From the NCBI RefSeq assembly GCF_001598435.1, contig NZ_BCYY01000030.1, positions 1-51,599 on the forward strand: a stretch of DNA of 51,599 nucleotides, written 5' to 3'. The notes under the pieces were generated by a model. That model was not told the origin of the DNA. It did not search any database and saw nothing but the letters and a program-made list of their open reading frames with translations. Positions 1 to 8,827 of the stretch are shown here, piece after piece. A program made the translations under genes and the position numbers. This DNA comes from Sphingomonas pituitosa NBRC 102491 (lineage in GTDB: Bacteria; Pseudomonadota; Alphaproteobacteria; Sphingomonadales; Sphingomonadaceae). Each line of letters starts with the position of its first letter. Positions within the stretch are counted from its first letter, which is position 1.

Positions 1-37
1 TGTTCGGACATTCAGCCGCGCTGTCGAAGGCAGCCGT

Positions 38-1132
38 TCATGAGGTCACGGCCTGGGCCCGCATGACATAGGGCTGCGTATCGAAGGGCGGCGCCAGCCC
101 CTCTACCCAGGCGCCGTGCGCATGGGTGCGCGCGACCAGTTCCATCGGCGTATCGCCGGGCCAGCCGCGCACGCGCACCTCCTGTGCCGCGAGATCGCGA
201 TTGGGCGCCATCATCAGCCAGCCGAGCGGGCGCTCGGGCGTTGCGGCGGCACCCACCGTCTCCATCATCGCGGCGATGCGCGCCTGCGCTTCGGGTCGCA
301 GATACTGCCAGACCACCGAATGCAGCAGCACGCGGGTGACGCCCGCGGGCTGCGGCTCGGCAAGGCGCGCGGCCAGCCATTCGGCGGCGTCGCCGCGCTC
401 CAGCCGCACAGGCGCGGCGCGGAGCATGGCGATCGCCGTCTCCAGCCGCGCCTGCCGCTCGACCGCGTCGACCCACACATAGGCCTGCAGCCGATCGGCA
501 TCGCGATCGTCGGCAAGGTCGAGCGGGGCGATGTCGACGCCCCGTGCGGACACGATCTCCACCGGCACGGCGGGCGGCGGGCTGCCCCGCCATTCAGGCC
601 GCAGCGCCAGCGACGACTCGGCCGGACCGACCGCAACGCCGCCCAGATCGAAGCGATAGCGGCCGAGCATCAGGTTCAGCCCCGCGCTCGACCCGATCTC
701 CAGCACGTCGATGCGCGGGCCGTAGCGCTGCGCCAGATGGAGCAGCCCGGTCATCAACCCGTTCGACCGCGCCGCCTCGTTGGTCTGGGGCGGGCCGTAG
801 AGCCACGGCATCAGCGGCAGGTCATAAGCGCACAGCACCGCGTCGAACGCCGCGCCGATCCGGCCGGGATCGGTCTCCTCGCCGGTGAAGATGCGGCGCA
901 GCTCGGGCACGCCGCGCCGGTGCAGCGCGTGCAGCCCGCCGACCAGCCGCAGCACCAGCGCGTCGGCCACCGGCTCCCCCGGCCAGTCGAGCACGCGCCG
1001 GCCGGTTTCGCTCGCACGGCTGATGCCCTGCCCCAGCGCGGTACAGATGCGCGCGGTGATCGGCGCGTCCATCGCCGCGCAATAGCCCGCCTGGACGGCA
1101 AAACTCTTGCGGTTCTCGGCTTCGGTTGCCAT
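38..1132 (-). CDS. DUF2332 family protein
   Basis: Protein of 364 residues of the DUF2332 family, whose biochemical role is not established. A methyltransferase-like motif (VLEIGSSAGLNL) lies near mid-protein, next to a conserved stretch containing PPQTNEAARS; this resembles a SAM-binding Rossmann loop, so a methyltransferase-related fold is possible but is inference. The start at 1132 is preferred over the ATG at 1138 because AAAGGGAG sits 6 nt before 1132 but directly abuts 1138. It is divergent from hisG with about 60 bp between them, so the two probably share a promoter region rather than a function. Confidence 0.8.
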   Translation of the reverse strand: MATEAENRKSFAVQAGYCAAMDAPITARICTALGQGISRASETGRRVLDWPGEPVADALVLRLVGGLHALHRRGVPELRRIFTGEETDPGRIGAAFDAVLCAYDLPLMPWLYGPPQTNEAARSNGLMTGLLHLAQRYGPRIDVLEIGSSAGLNLMLGRYRFDLGGVAVGPAESSLALRPEWRGSPPPAVPVEIVSARGVDIAPLDLADDRDADRLQAYVWVDAVERQARLETAIAMLRAAPVRLERGDAAEWLAARLAEPQPAGVTRVLLHSVVWQYLRPEAQARIAAMMETVGAAATPERPLGWLMMAPNRDLAAQEVRVRGWPGDTPMELVARTHAHGAWVEGLAPPFDTQPYVMRAQAVTS

Positions 1133-1193
1133 GCGCATCTCCCTTTGGCGCCTGTTGCGCCCATGGCGCCCCCCAAGTAAAGCCCCCGCACCC

Positions 1194-1844
1194 ATGACCG
1201 AGCCGTTGATCCTTGCCGTGCCGAAAGGCCGGATTCTCGAAGAGGCGCTGCCCTTGCTGGCGGCCGTCGGCATCGTGCCCGAAGCCGCCTTTTCCGATAA
1301 GAACTCGCGCGCGCTGCGTTTCGCGACCAACAACCCGGCGATCGACCTGATCCGGGTGCGCGCCTTCGACGTGGCGACCTTCGTCGCGCACGGCGCCGCA
1401 CATCTGGGCATTGTGGGTTCGGACGTGCTCGCCGAGTTCGACTATTCCGAACTCTATGCGCCGGTGGACCTGGGGATCGGCCATTGCCGCATCTCGGTCG
1501 CCGAGCCGGTGGCGCTCGCCGCGCAGGACGATCCGCGCGGCTGGAGCCATGTCCGCGTCGCGACCAAATATCCGCACATCACCCGCGCCCATTTCGAGGC
1601 GCGCGGCGTGCAGGCCGAATGCGTGAAGCTCAACGGCGCGATGGAGCTGGCGCCGGTACTGGGCCTCGCCCCGCGCATCGTCGACCTCGTCTCCTCGGGC
1701 CGCACGCTGCAGGAAAACGGCCTCGTCGAAGTGGAGGTCATCGCCCAGGTGACCAGCCGCCTGATCGTCAACCGCGCCGCGTTCAAGACGCGCGCCAGCG
1801 AAGTCGTGCCCCTGGTGGACGGCTTCCGAAAGGCCGTGGCATGA
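1194..1844 (+). CDS. hisG: ATP phosphoribosyltransferase, short form
   Basis: Catalyses the first step of histidine synthesis, joining ATP and PRPP. At 216 residues it is the short HisG form, which in known cases has no C-terminal regulatory domain and works as a hetero-octamer with HisZ. The N-terminal LAVPKGRILEEA and the PRPP-loop region DLVSSGRTLQENG (about residues 162-175) are diagnostic. The start at 1194 gives the canonical HisG N-terminus; the open frame runs upstream to 1107, but those residues look non-coding. The stop overlaps the hisD start (ATGA), so the two are translationally coupled. hisZ is not in this window. Confidence 0.96.
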   Translation: MTEPLILAVPKGRILEEALPLLAAVGIVPEAAFSDKNSRALRFATNNPAIDLIRVRAFDVATFVAHGAAHLGIVGSDVLAEFDYSELYAPVDLGIGHCRISVAEPVALAAQDDPRGWSHVRVATKYPHITRAHFEARGVQAECVKLNGAMELAPVLGLAPRIVDLVSSGRTLQENGLVEVEVIAQVTSRLIVNRAAFKTRASEVVPLVDGFRKAVA

Positions 1845-3127
1845 TCCGCCTCGATTCCACCGACGCCGGTTTCGCCGACGCCTTCACCGCGCTGGTCAAC
1901 GCCCGCCGCGAGGCCGACGACGATGTCGCGCGCAACGTCACCCACATCATCAAGCGCGTCCGCGACGAAGGCGATGTCGCGCTGCGCGACCTGACCCGGC
2001 TGTTCGACAAGCACGATCTCGATCGCTCGGGCTGGACGATCGACCGCGCCGACTGCCTCGCCGCTTACGAGGGGCTGACCCCCGAATTGCGCGACGCGCT
2101 CGAACTCGCCGCCGAGCGGATCGCGGTCTACCACTCCAAGCAGCGCCCCGAGGATCGCGACGAAACCGACGCGCAGGGCATCCGCCTCGGCGCGCGCTGG
2201 ACGCCGGTGGACGCAGCGGGCGTGTACGTCCCCGGTGGGCGCGCGGCCTACCCCAGCTCGGTGCTGATGAACGCCATTCCCGCCAAGGCGGCGGGCGTGC
2301 GCCGGCTGGTGATGGTCACGCCCACACCCAACGGCGAAGTGAACCCGCTGGTCCTCGCCGCCGCGCATGTCGCGGGCGTCGACGAGCTGTACCGCGTCGG
2401 CGGTGCGCAGGCGGTGGCCGCGCTCGCCTATGGCACGGACACGATCGCGCCGGTCGACGTCGTCACCGGCCCGGGCAATGCCTGGGTGGCCGAGGCCAAG
2501 CGCCAGCTCTACGGCGTGGTCGGCATCGACATGGTCGCGGGCCCGTCCGAGATCGTGGTGGTGGCGGACGGCAAGAACGATCCCGACTGGATCGCCGCCG
2601 ACCTGCTCAGCCAGGCCGAGCACGACCCCACCAGCCAGTCGATCCTGTTCACCGACGACGCAGCCTTCGCCGACAAGGTTGCCGCCGCGGTGGACGCGCA
2701 GATCGCGACGCTGTCGACAGGCGCCACCGCGCGCACCAGCTGGGACGCGAACGGTGCGATCATCGTCGTGCCGGACCTGCCCACCGCGATGCCGCTGGTC
2801 GATCGCCTCGCGCCCGAGCATCTCGAACTCGCCTGTGACGATGCCGAGGCGCTGTTCGACATGGTCCGCCATGCCGGATCGGTCTTCCTCGGGCGCTACA
2901 CCCCCGAAGCCGTCGGCGATTATGTCGCCGGCCCCAACCATGTGCTGCCCACCGGGCGGCGCGCGCGCTTCGCATCGGGCCTTTCGGTGCTCGATTTCAT
3001 GAAGCGCACTTCGTTCCTGAGCCTGGATCCGTCCGGGCTCGCCGCGATCGGCCCCGCTGCCGTTGCGCTCGCAGAAGCCGAAGGCCTGCCCGCGCACGCA
3101 AAGTCGGTGGCGATCCGCCTAAAGTGA
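1841..3127 (+). CDS. hisD: Histidinol dehydrogenase
   Basis: Zinc- and NAD-dependent enzyme that oxidises L-histidinol to L-histidine, the last two steps of the pathway. It has 428 residues, the usual length. Visible motifs are the zinc-binding region LSQAEHDPTSQS (about residues 255-266), the catalytic Glu-His pair in LAPEHLEL (about 323) and the conserved GPNHVLPTGRRARF (about 364-377). The start overlaps the hisG stop by four bases. Finding hisG and hisD together without the rest of his is common in alphaproteobacteria, where the pathway is scattered. Confidence 0.97.
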   Translation: MIRLDSTDAGFADAFTALVNARREADDDVARNVTHIIKRVRDEGDVALRDLTRLFDKHDLDRSGWTIDRADCLAAYEGLTPELRDALELAAERIAVYHSKQRPEDRDETDAQGIRLGARWTPVDAAGVYVPGGRAAYPSSVLMNAIPAKAAGVRRLVMVTPTPNGEVNPLVLAAAHVAGVDELYRVGGAQAVAALAYGTDTIAPVDVVTGPGNAWVAEAKRQLYGVVGIDMVAGPSEIVVVADGKNDPDWIAADLLSQAEHDPTSQSILFTDDAAFADKVAAAVDAQIATLSTGATARTSWDANGAIIVVPDLPTAMPLVDRLAPEHLELACDDAEALFDMVRHAGSVFLGRYTPEAVGDYVAGPNHVLPTGRRARFASGLSVLDFMKRTSFLSLDPSGLAAIGPAAVALAEAEGLPAHAKSVAIRLK

Positions 3128-3139
3128 TAGAGTAAGATT

Positions 3140-3601
3140 ATGGCCAGTCCCCAAGCACGTTCCCGCTCCAAGGCCCGCGCCGCCGCGCGCCTTGGCGCCG
3201 TCCAGGCACTCTACCAGCGCGAGATGGAGGGCACCTCGATCCCTGCGCTGCTGCACGAGTTCCACCAGCACCGGCTCGGCGCGATCATCGAGGACGTCGA
3301 ATATGCCGATGCCGACATCGCGTTCTTCGACGATATCGTCAGCGGCGCCGATGCGCGCCGTGCGGAGATCGACGGCATCATCGCCGCCAAGCTCACCACC
3401 GGCTGGACGCTGGAGCGACTCGACAAGCCGATGCGCCAGATCCTGCGCGCCGGCACCTATGAGCTGCTCGCCCGCCCCGATGTGCCGACCGCCGCGGTGA
3501 TCAGCGAATATCTCGACGTGACGGACGCCTTCTACGATCGCCGCGAAAAGGGGTTCGTGAACGGCATTCTGGACGCGATCGCCAAGGAAGCCCGCGCCTG
3601 A
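3140..3601 (+). CDS. nusB: Transcription antitermination protein NusB
   Basis: All-helical 153-residue RNA-binding protein. In the family it pairs with ribosomal protein S10 (NusE) on boxA RNA to support antitermination, mainly of rRNA operons. The typical N-terminus (arginine-rich, then ARLGAVQALYQREMEG) and the C-terminal helix with AVISEYLDVTDAFYD and KGFVNGILDAIAKEA are clear. It lies 12 nt after hisD and is followed closely by thiL; the nusB-thiL pair is a frequent bacterial neighbour set. Confidence 0.95.
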   Translation: MASPQARSRSKARAAARLGAVQALYQREMEGTSIPALLHEFHQHRLGAIIEDVEYADADIAFFDDIVSGADARRAEIDGIIAAKLTTGWTLERLDKPMRQILRAGTYELLARPDVPTAAVISEYLDVTDAFYDRREKGFVNGILDAIAKEARA

Positions 3602-3629
3602 TGCGCGCGCCTGCCCCGTGCCGGGCGGG

Positions 3630-4532
3630 ATGAACGAAGCCGCGTTCCTCGCCTATCTGCGCCACCTGCCGCTCCATCCCGGCGCGCGGGGCTTGCGCGA
3701 CGATACCGCCGTGCTCGGCGACCTCGTCGTCACCCATGACGTGCTGGTGGAGGGCGTCCACTATCTGCCGGGCGATCCGGCGGAGGATGTCGCGTGGAAG
3801 CTGGTGGCGGTGAACCTGTCCGACCTCGCCGCCAAGGGCGCGGTGCCGGAAGGCGTGTTGCTCGGCTATCCACTCGCGGGCGATGATGCCTGGGACGGCG
3901 CGTTTCTGGCGGGGCTGGAGGCGGCGCTGACGGCCTTCGCCTGCCCGCTGATCGGCGGGGATACGGTGAAGGCGCCGGCCGGCACCCCGCGCACCCTGTC
4001 CCTGACCGCACTCGGCCGCTCCTCCCGTGCGCCTGCCCGCAGCGGCGCGCAACCGGGCGACCTGCTCTACGTCACCGGCACGATCGGCGACGGCGGCGCG
4101 GGTCTTGCGGTCGCGCAGTCGGGCGAGGGCCCGGCGACGCTGCTCGCCCGCTACCGGCGGCCGACGCCGCGCCTCGCCGAGGGGCAGGCGCTCGCCACCG
4201 GTGTCGATGCGATGATGGACGTGTCCGACGGCCTGCTGATCGATGCGGCCCGCATGGCCGCGGCAAGCGGTCTGGCGGTGACGATCGACCTCGCCGCCGT
4301 GCCGCTCTCGGCGGACTATCAGGCGGTGCGCGGACGGGATCGCGACGCACGCCTCGCCGCCGCGACCGCAGGCGACGATTACGAGCTGCTCTTCGCCGCG
4401 CCGCCCGGCCTGCTGCTGCCGCTGGCGGCGACGTGCATCGGATCGTTCAGCACCGGCGGCGGCCTGACGCTCCACCACGCCGGCACCCCGCTCCCGCTGC
4501 CGGAGCGGCTCGGCTTCGAGCACGGCGCCTGA
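3630..4532 (+). CDS. thiL: Thiamine-monophosphate kinase
   Basis: ATP-dependent kinase making thiamine diphosphate from thiamine monophosphate. It belongs to the PurM/ThiL fold. Recognisable motifs are the RDDTAVLG metal/ATP region near the N-terminus, HDVLVEGVHYL, the glycine-rich IGGDTVKAP, DVSDGLLIDAARMA and DDYELLFAAPP. The chosen ATG gives 300 residues and a family-like start (MNEAAFLAYL) preceded by GGGCGGG; an in-frame GTG at 3618 would add four residues. It is probably the last gene of the hisG-hisD-nusB-thiL run, since a palindromic repeat and the convergent ruvB follow. Confidence 0.93.
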   Translation: MNEAAFLAYLRHLPLHPGARGLRDDTAVLGDLVVTHDVLVEGVHYLPGDPAEDVAWKLVAVNLSDLAAKGAVPEGVLLGYPLAGDDAWDGAFLAGLEAALTAFACPLIGGDTVKAPAGTPRTLSLTALGRSSRAPARSGAQPGDLLYVTGTIGDGGAGLAVAQSGEGPATLLARYRRPTPRLAEGQALATGVDAMMDVSDGLLIDAARMAAASGLAVTIDLAAVPLSADYQAVRGRDRDARLAAATAGDDYELLFAAPPGLLLPLAATCIGSFSTGGGLTLHHAGTPLPLPERLGFEHGA

Positions 4533-4588
4533 CCATTTGCGCATCCTCCCCCGCGGGGCAGGGCAATCGCATATGGCCAAGGGATGCC

Positions 4589-4683
4589 GTCATCCCGGCG
4601 GAAGCCGGGATCCATTGGCACTGAAGGGACGGTTCGTTCCCCCAGCGCTCAGGGCAATGGATCCCGGCTTTCGCCGGGATGAC
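4589..4683. repeat. REP-like palindromic repeat, copy 1
   Basis: Two inverted arms of 29 bp (4589-4617 and 4655-4683) enclose a 37-bp spacer. Each arm contains its own small palindrome around CCCGGC...GCCGGG followed by ATCCATTG. The arms differ at only one position. A second copy lies at 15561-15653. This matches the short palindromic elements common in sphingomonad intergenic regions. It sits between the convergent thiL and ruvB, so its transcript could fold into a long hairpin and may serve as a terminator for both. Confidence 0.9.
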
Positions 4684-4760
4684 GATGGTTTTGGAGGCGC
4701 TGACATCCCCCGGGACTCACATGCGACAGCCCTGCCGCCAAGGGTAGGATGGGTACCCCT

Positions 4761-5783
4761 TCAGTCGAACAGCCCGTCCTGCGATCCTGCCGGCGGGTTG
4801 AGCCCGAGATGCTTCCACCCCGGCCCATTCAGGCACCGCCCGCGCGCCGTCCGCGCGATCAGGCCGAGCTGGATCAGATAGGGCTCGATCACTTCCTCGA
4901 CGGTGTCGCGCGGCTCGCTGAGGCCGGCGGCGAGCGTCTCCACCCCCACCGGGCCGCCGCGATAGACGTCGGCGATCATCATCAGATAGCGCCGGTCCAT
5001 CGCGTCGAGCCCAAGCCCGTCCACCTCCAGCCGGTTGAGCGCCGCGTCGGCGACCTTGGCATGCACCACCGCCTCGCCGAACACATTGGCGAAGTCGCGA
5101 ACCCGGCGCAGCAGCCGCCCGGCGATGCGCGGCGTACCGCGCGAGCGCCGCGCCACCTCCCGCGCACCGTCGGACGAAATCGCAAGGCCGAGCAGTCCGG
5201 CCGCCCGGGTCACCACCCGCTCCAGTTCGTCCACGGTGTAGAATTGCAGCCGCACCGGGATGCCGAAGCGGTCGCGCAGCGGCGTCGTTAACAGGCCCTG
5301 CCGCGTCGTCGCGCCGACCAGCGTGAAGCGCGGCAGCTCGATCCGAACGCTTCGTGCCGAGGGGCCCTCGCCGATCATCAGGTCGAGCGCGCGGTCCTCC
5401 ATCGCCGGGTACAGCACCTCCTCCACCGCCGGATTGAGGCGGTGGATCTCGTCGATGAACAGCACGTCGCCGTCCTCGAGATTGGTGAGCAGCGCGGCGA
5501 GGTCGCCCGACTTGACGATCACCGGCCCCGAGGTGGAGCGGAACCCCACCCCCATCTCGCGCGCGATGATCTGGGCGAGCGTCGTCTTTCCGAGGCCCGG
5601 AGGCCCGAAGAACAGCACATGGTCCAGCGCATCGCCGCGCGCCCTGGCGGCATCGATGAACACGCGGAGATTCTCGCGCGCCGCCTTCTGCCCGACAAAT
5701 TCGTCGAGCGATTTCGGGCGCAGCGCGGCATCGACGTCTTCGGTGCGTCGGCCGGCGGTGAGGAGGCGATCGGTGTCGGTCAT
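4761..5783 (-). CDS. ruvB: Holliday junction branch-migration helicase RuvB
   Basis: AAA+ hexameric motor that, with RuvA, drives Holliday junction branch migration. It has 340 residues, the family norm. It shows Walker A GPPGLGKTTLA (about residue 60), Walker B FIDEIHRL, the sensor/arginine-finger segment GATTRQGLLTTPLRDRFG, and a C-terminal winged-helix domain with GPVGVETLAAGLSE. The start at 5783 gives the standard MTDTDRL N-terminus. Unusually, it is separated from ruvA by two unrelated genes, and ruvC is not in the window. Confidence 0.97.
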   Translation of the reverse strand: MTDTDRLLTAGRRTEDVDAALRPKSLDEFVGQKAARENLRVFIDAARARGDALDHVLFFGPPGLGKTTLAQIIAREMGVGFRSTSGPVIVKSGDLAALLTNLEDGDVLFIDEIHRLNPAVEEVLYPAMEDRALDLMIGEGPSARSVRIELPRFTLVGATTRQGLLTTPLRDRFGIPVRLQFYTVDELERVVTRAAGLLGLAISSDGAREVARRSRGTPRIAGRLLRRVRDFANVFGEAVVHAKVADAALNRLEVDGLGLDAMDRRYLMMIADVYRGGPVGVETLAAGLSEPRDTVEEVIEPYLIQLGLIARTARGRCLNGPGWKHLGLNPPAGSQDGLFD

Positions 5784-5872
5784 GGCAAGGAAATCACATT
5801 GTAGCCGCCGCGCGCGCGCCGGTCGATTGGCTGGACTGGCAAAGCCGCGGCGAAGCGCGCATCCTGGCGCGC

Positions 5873-6766
5873 ATGGTTGATCTGTACGTTGCGACTGCCC
5901 TGTCCGACTCGCTCCGCGCCGAACTCGCACGGCGCTTCACGTTGCACCAGGGCACCCCGCCCGCGACCACCCGCGCGATCGTCGGCGGCGGACAATTGCA
6001 GCTGGATGCGGCGATGCTCGATCGGCTGCCCGCGCTGGAGATCGTCGCGATCAACGGCGTCGGCCATGACGGGCTCGACCTGGACGCGCTGCGTGCGCGC
6101 GGCGTCCGGGTATCGACCACGCCCGACGTGCTGACCGAAGACGTCGCCGATCTCGCCATCGGGCTGATGCTGGCGGTGCAGCGCCGGATCGCCGCGAACG
6201 ATGCGCTGGTGCGCCGCGGCGGCTGGAAGGCACCGCTCGGTCGCCATGCGAGCGGCCGCCGCATCGGCATTTTCGGCATGGGCAAGATCGGCGCCGCGAT
6301 CGCCGAACGCGCCGCGCCGTTCGCACGCGAGCTTCTGTACACCGCCCGCAGCCCCAAGCCGGTGCGCTGGCGCTACGTGCCTGACATCGCCAGCCTGGCC
6401 GAGGAAAGCGACGTGCTGATTCTGGCGGCCCCCGGCACCGCGGCAACGGCACATGTCGTCGACGCGGCGGTGCTGGACAAGCTGGGACCGGCGGGCGTGC
6501 TGGTCAATGTCGCACGCGGCAGCCTGGTCGATGAGGACGCCCTGGTCACCGCGCTGTGGACGGGCACCATCGCCGGCGCCGGGCTGGACGTGTTCGCCGA
6601 CGAGCCGCACGTGCCCGAGGCGCTGCGATCGCTGGAGCAGGTGGTGCTCGCCCCGCACCAGGGCAGCGCCACGCAGGAAACACGGGGCGCGATGGCGGCA
6701 CTGGTGCTGGCGAACCTCGACGCGCATTTCGCCGGCGAGGCGCTGCCGACGCCGCTTCGCTTCTAG
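5873..6766 (+). CDS. D-isomer-specific 2-hydroxyacid dehydrogenase
   Basis: NAD(P)-dependent dehydrogenase of 297 residues. The Rossmann loop is GIFGMGKIGAAIA (about residues 135-147). The catalytic arginine is in NVARGSLVDE, the glutamate in DVFADEP and the histidine in APHQGSAT. The sequence resembles the glyoxylate/hydroxypyruvate reductase branch, but the substrate cannot be read from sequence alone. It is divergent from ruvB (89 bp between starts) and convergent with the DUF4337 gene, so it appears inserted between ruvA and ruvB as its own unit. Confidence 0.92.
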   Translation: MVDLYVATALSDSLRAELARRFTLHQGTPPATTRAIVGGGQLQLDAAMLDRLPALEIVAINGVGHDGLDLDALRARGVRVSTTPDVLTEDVADLAIGLMLAVQRRIAANDALVRRGGWKAPLGRHASGRRIGIFGMGKIGAAIAERAAPFARELLYTARSPKPVRWRYVPDIASLAEESDVLILAAPGTAATAHVVDAAVLDKLGPAGVLVNVARGSLVDEDALVTALWTGTIAGAGLDVFADEPHVPEALRSLEQVVLAPHQGSATQETRGAMAALVLANLDAHFAGEALPTPLRF

Positions 6767-6804
6767 ATCCTCCCCGTTGCGGGTAGGACGGAGGAAGGCC
6801 CCCT

Positions 6805-7362
6805 TCATCCCAGCAACGTGCTCAGCACGTCGGGATGAAAGCCCCAGCCGGCAAAGCCGCACAGCCCCATGAACAGCCCGAACCCGCCGAACACCCAGGC
6901 GACCGCCAGCAGCCAGCCGCTCTCCGCCAAGGCCGACACGGCCGCGACCGAGATGGCGGTGGCGATCGCCGCGTCGCTGGCGTCGAACTGGTCGTCATGC
7001 ACGTTAAGCGCGTCATATTGCGCGGCCTGCGCCCTGGCCTGCCGGGCGAGCTGGGGCGCCTCCGCCTTGTACTTGGCGATATCCGCGTCGAGCCCCTTCA
7101 GGATAGGTGCGACCTTCGCCGGATCCGGGGCAATGGCGGCGATCTGCGCGCGGCTGGTCTCGGCGAGATGTTGCTTGGTCTTGGTCGCCTGATATTCGTT
7201 CCAGAGGTCGACCGAGCCCGACTGCGCCTGCTGCATCGCCTGGACGATGTTACCGTCCTTGATGTTGCACAGCCCCGTCGCGACGGAGAGTATCACGACC
7301 GTGATCGCGACGCGGCGGTTGAGGCGCTTGTCCTTGGCCTCGGCGGATACTTCGATTTCCAT
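6805..7362 (-). CDS. DUF4337 family membrane protein
   Basis: Protein of 185 residues matching the DUF4337 architecture: a short charged N-terminus, a TM segment near residues 15-35, a central helical, probably coiled-coil domain rich in Ala, Gln and Lys (about 45-125), and two C-terminal TM segments. Function unknown. It begins 7 nt after the ruvA stop, on the same strand, so it is very likely co-transcribed with ruvA. The start at 7362 was chosen because upstream in-frame codons fall inside ruvA. Confidence 0.85.
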   Translation of the reverse strand: MEIEVSAEAKDKRLNRRVAITVVILSVATGLCNIKDGNIVQAMQQAQSGSVDLWNEYQATKTKQHLAETSRAQIAAIAPDPAKVAPILKGLDADIAKYKAEAPQLARQARAQAAQYDALNVHDDQFDASDAAIATAISVAAVSALAESGWLLAVAWVFGGFGLFMGLCGFAGWGFHPDVLSTLLG

Positions 7363-7369
7363 GGGGTCC

Positions 7370-7966
7370 CTACTTCGCCGCCTTGCGCAGCGCGAGGCGG
7401 ACCAGCGCATCGAGCGTCGCCGCGGGCCCAAGCTCGTCGCTGGCGGCGTTCACCGCCGCGCTCGCCTCGGCGGGCCGGAAGCCGAGATTGAGCATCGCCG
7501 ATACCGCGTCCGCCGCCGCGCCGCCGCTGGGTGCCGCTGCCGCGCCCGTGCCGCCCAGCGCGAGGCCGCCGGCCTTGTCCTTCAGCTCGTTGACGATGCG
7601 CTGGGCGAGCTTCGGCCCCACGCCGTTGGCCCGCGCGATCGTCGCCGCGTCGGCCCGCGCGACGGCGGTGCGCAGTTCCTCCGGTGCGAGGATCGAAAGG
7701 ATCGCCAGCGCCACCTTTGCGCCCACGCCCTGCACGCTGGTGAGCAGCTTGAACCAGTCGCGCTCGTCGGCAGTGGCGAAGCCCATCAGCCGGATCGAAT
7801 CCTCGCTGACCAGCATCTCGGTATGGATGGTGACCTGCTCGCCCACCGCGCCCAGCTTGTCGAGCGTCTTGGCCGAGGCGCCGACGAGATAGCCGACGCC
7901 GTTCACGTCGATCACCGCATGATCGGCGCCGCTGGAGGCCAGCGCCCCGCGCAGGTGCGCGATCAT
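7370..7966 (-). CDS. ruvA: Holliday junction DNA-binding protein RuvA
   Basis: Tetrameric protein of 198 residues that binds four-way junctions and loads RuvB. The N-terminal OB fold is clear (MIAHLRGAL, then GVGYLV). Tandem helix-hairpin-helix motifs follow (LLTSVQGVGAKVALAIL and ANGVGPKLAQRIVNELK), and an Ala/Gly-rich flexible linker leads to domain III, which contacts RuvB (AVSAMLNLGFRPAEA). The start at 7966 gives the canonical N-terminus; the open frame extends further but not as RuvA sequence. It is transcribed with the DUF4337 gene rather than directly with ruvB. Confidence 0.96.
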   Translation of the reverse strand: MIAHLRGALASSGADHAVIDVNGVGYLVGASAKTLDKLGAVGEQVTIHTEMLVSEDSIRLMGFATADERDWFKLLTSVQGVGAKVALAILSILAPEELRTAVARADAATIARANGVGPKLAQRIVNELKDKAGGLALGGTGAAAAPSGGAAADAVSAMLNLGFRPAEASAAVNAASDELGPAATLDALVRLALRKAAK

Positions 7967-8131
7967 CGGCGGCACTCCCCGAAGGCGGCGGCGGAGATCG
8001 GCGGCAGGGTGCGGGCAGGCAGCGGCATGGCCGGTACATAAGCGGAACAGTGCAGCGGAGAAAGCGATTTTCGGCGCAGGGTGCTGGCAATCCTCGATCC
8101 GCTTCCCAACTTCACGCGAAAGGATGGGGGT

Positions 8132-8581
8132 ATGGGGATGATCCAGACGACGCTGTTGCTGCTTTGGTTTGCGCTGCTGGTCGCCGGCGATACGCCGGTC
8201 GGCCGTACCCTGCGCCGCGTGCTGGTGGAGGCACCTGCCCGCTGGTGCGGCCGCTGGTCGCGCGGCGACGTGCTGCTGGTCCTGTGCCTCCTCGCCGGCG
8301 CCGCCTTGATCCTGTGGCTGATGGAGGCCGAGGGCAGGCTGTTCCTGGCGATGCTCGGTCCGGATATCGTGGCGGGTGCCGGCATGCTCGAACTCGGCAC
8401 CCTGCTGGATGTGGCGGTAACCGCCATCGCCGTGTTCACCACGCTGCGGGTGCAGGGCCTGCGCCACTGGATGACGGCGCGCTTCGGGCGTCGCCTGCCC
8501 CGCACCCGGCGCACCCGGCGCCCCGCCCGCCCGGCCGCCAACGACGAGGGCGACGGGCCGGCCGTCGCCCTCGCCGCCTGA
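8132..8581 (+). CDS. Small polytopic membrane protein, unknown function
   Basis: Predicted protein of 149 residues with about three hydrophobic segments: an N-terminal one (LLLLWFALLVAG), a second around LLVLCLLAGAALILWL and a third around LLDVAVTAIAVFTTL. An arginine/proline-rich cytoplasmic-type tail follows. I do not recognise a family. The start at 8132 has AAGGA 7 nt upstream; the frame is open from 8081. It stands alone on the plus strand, divergent from ruvA and convergent with the two-TM gene at 8585. Confidence 0.65.
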   Translation: MGMIQTTLLLLWFALLVAGDTPVGRTLRRVLVEAPARWCGRWSRGDVLLVLCLLAGAALILWLMEAEGRLFLAMLGPDIVAGAGMLELGTLLDVAVTAIAVFTTLRVQGLRHWMTARFGRRLPRTRRTRRPARPAANDEGDGPAVALAA

Positions 8582-8584
8582 GGC

Positions 8585-8827
8585 TCAGGCCCGCCAGCGC
8601 CAGTCGCCGTCGGTCTTGATCCGCGTGATCCAGACAAGCGCGAGCGCGACGGGCGTGAGCAGCACCAGGAACAGCGGATGCTGCGGCAGCGCGAAGCGGG
8701 TAATCGCCCCGACCAGCAGGACGAAGCCGGCTACGATCAGCCAGCCCTGCCACGTCACCGGCGTGGCGCCATAGCCGAATGCCTTGGGCTTGAACCAATA
8801 GCCGTCGCGCACATGATCCTTGGTCAT
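8585..8827 (-). CDS. Two-TM small membrane protein in SPFH cassette
   Basis: Protein of 80 residues with two hydrophobic helices (about 27-48 and 51-68) and a charged C-terminus ending RIKTDGDWRWRA. It shows no enzyme motif. The start overlaps the end of the ribbon-helix-helix gene by four bases, so it is translationally coupled and is the third gene of a cassette with the SPFH gene. Function unknown; by context it may work at the membrane with the SPFH protein. Confidence 0.78.
   Translation of the reverse strand: MTKDHVRDGYWFKPKAFGYGATPVTWQGWLIVAGFVLLVGAITRFALPQHPLFLVLLTPVALALVWITRIKTDGDWRWRA

Noticed and set aside
1..37. Partial gene at the left edge
   Set aside because: Only 37 bases lie beyond the DUF2332 stop; no frame can be supported.
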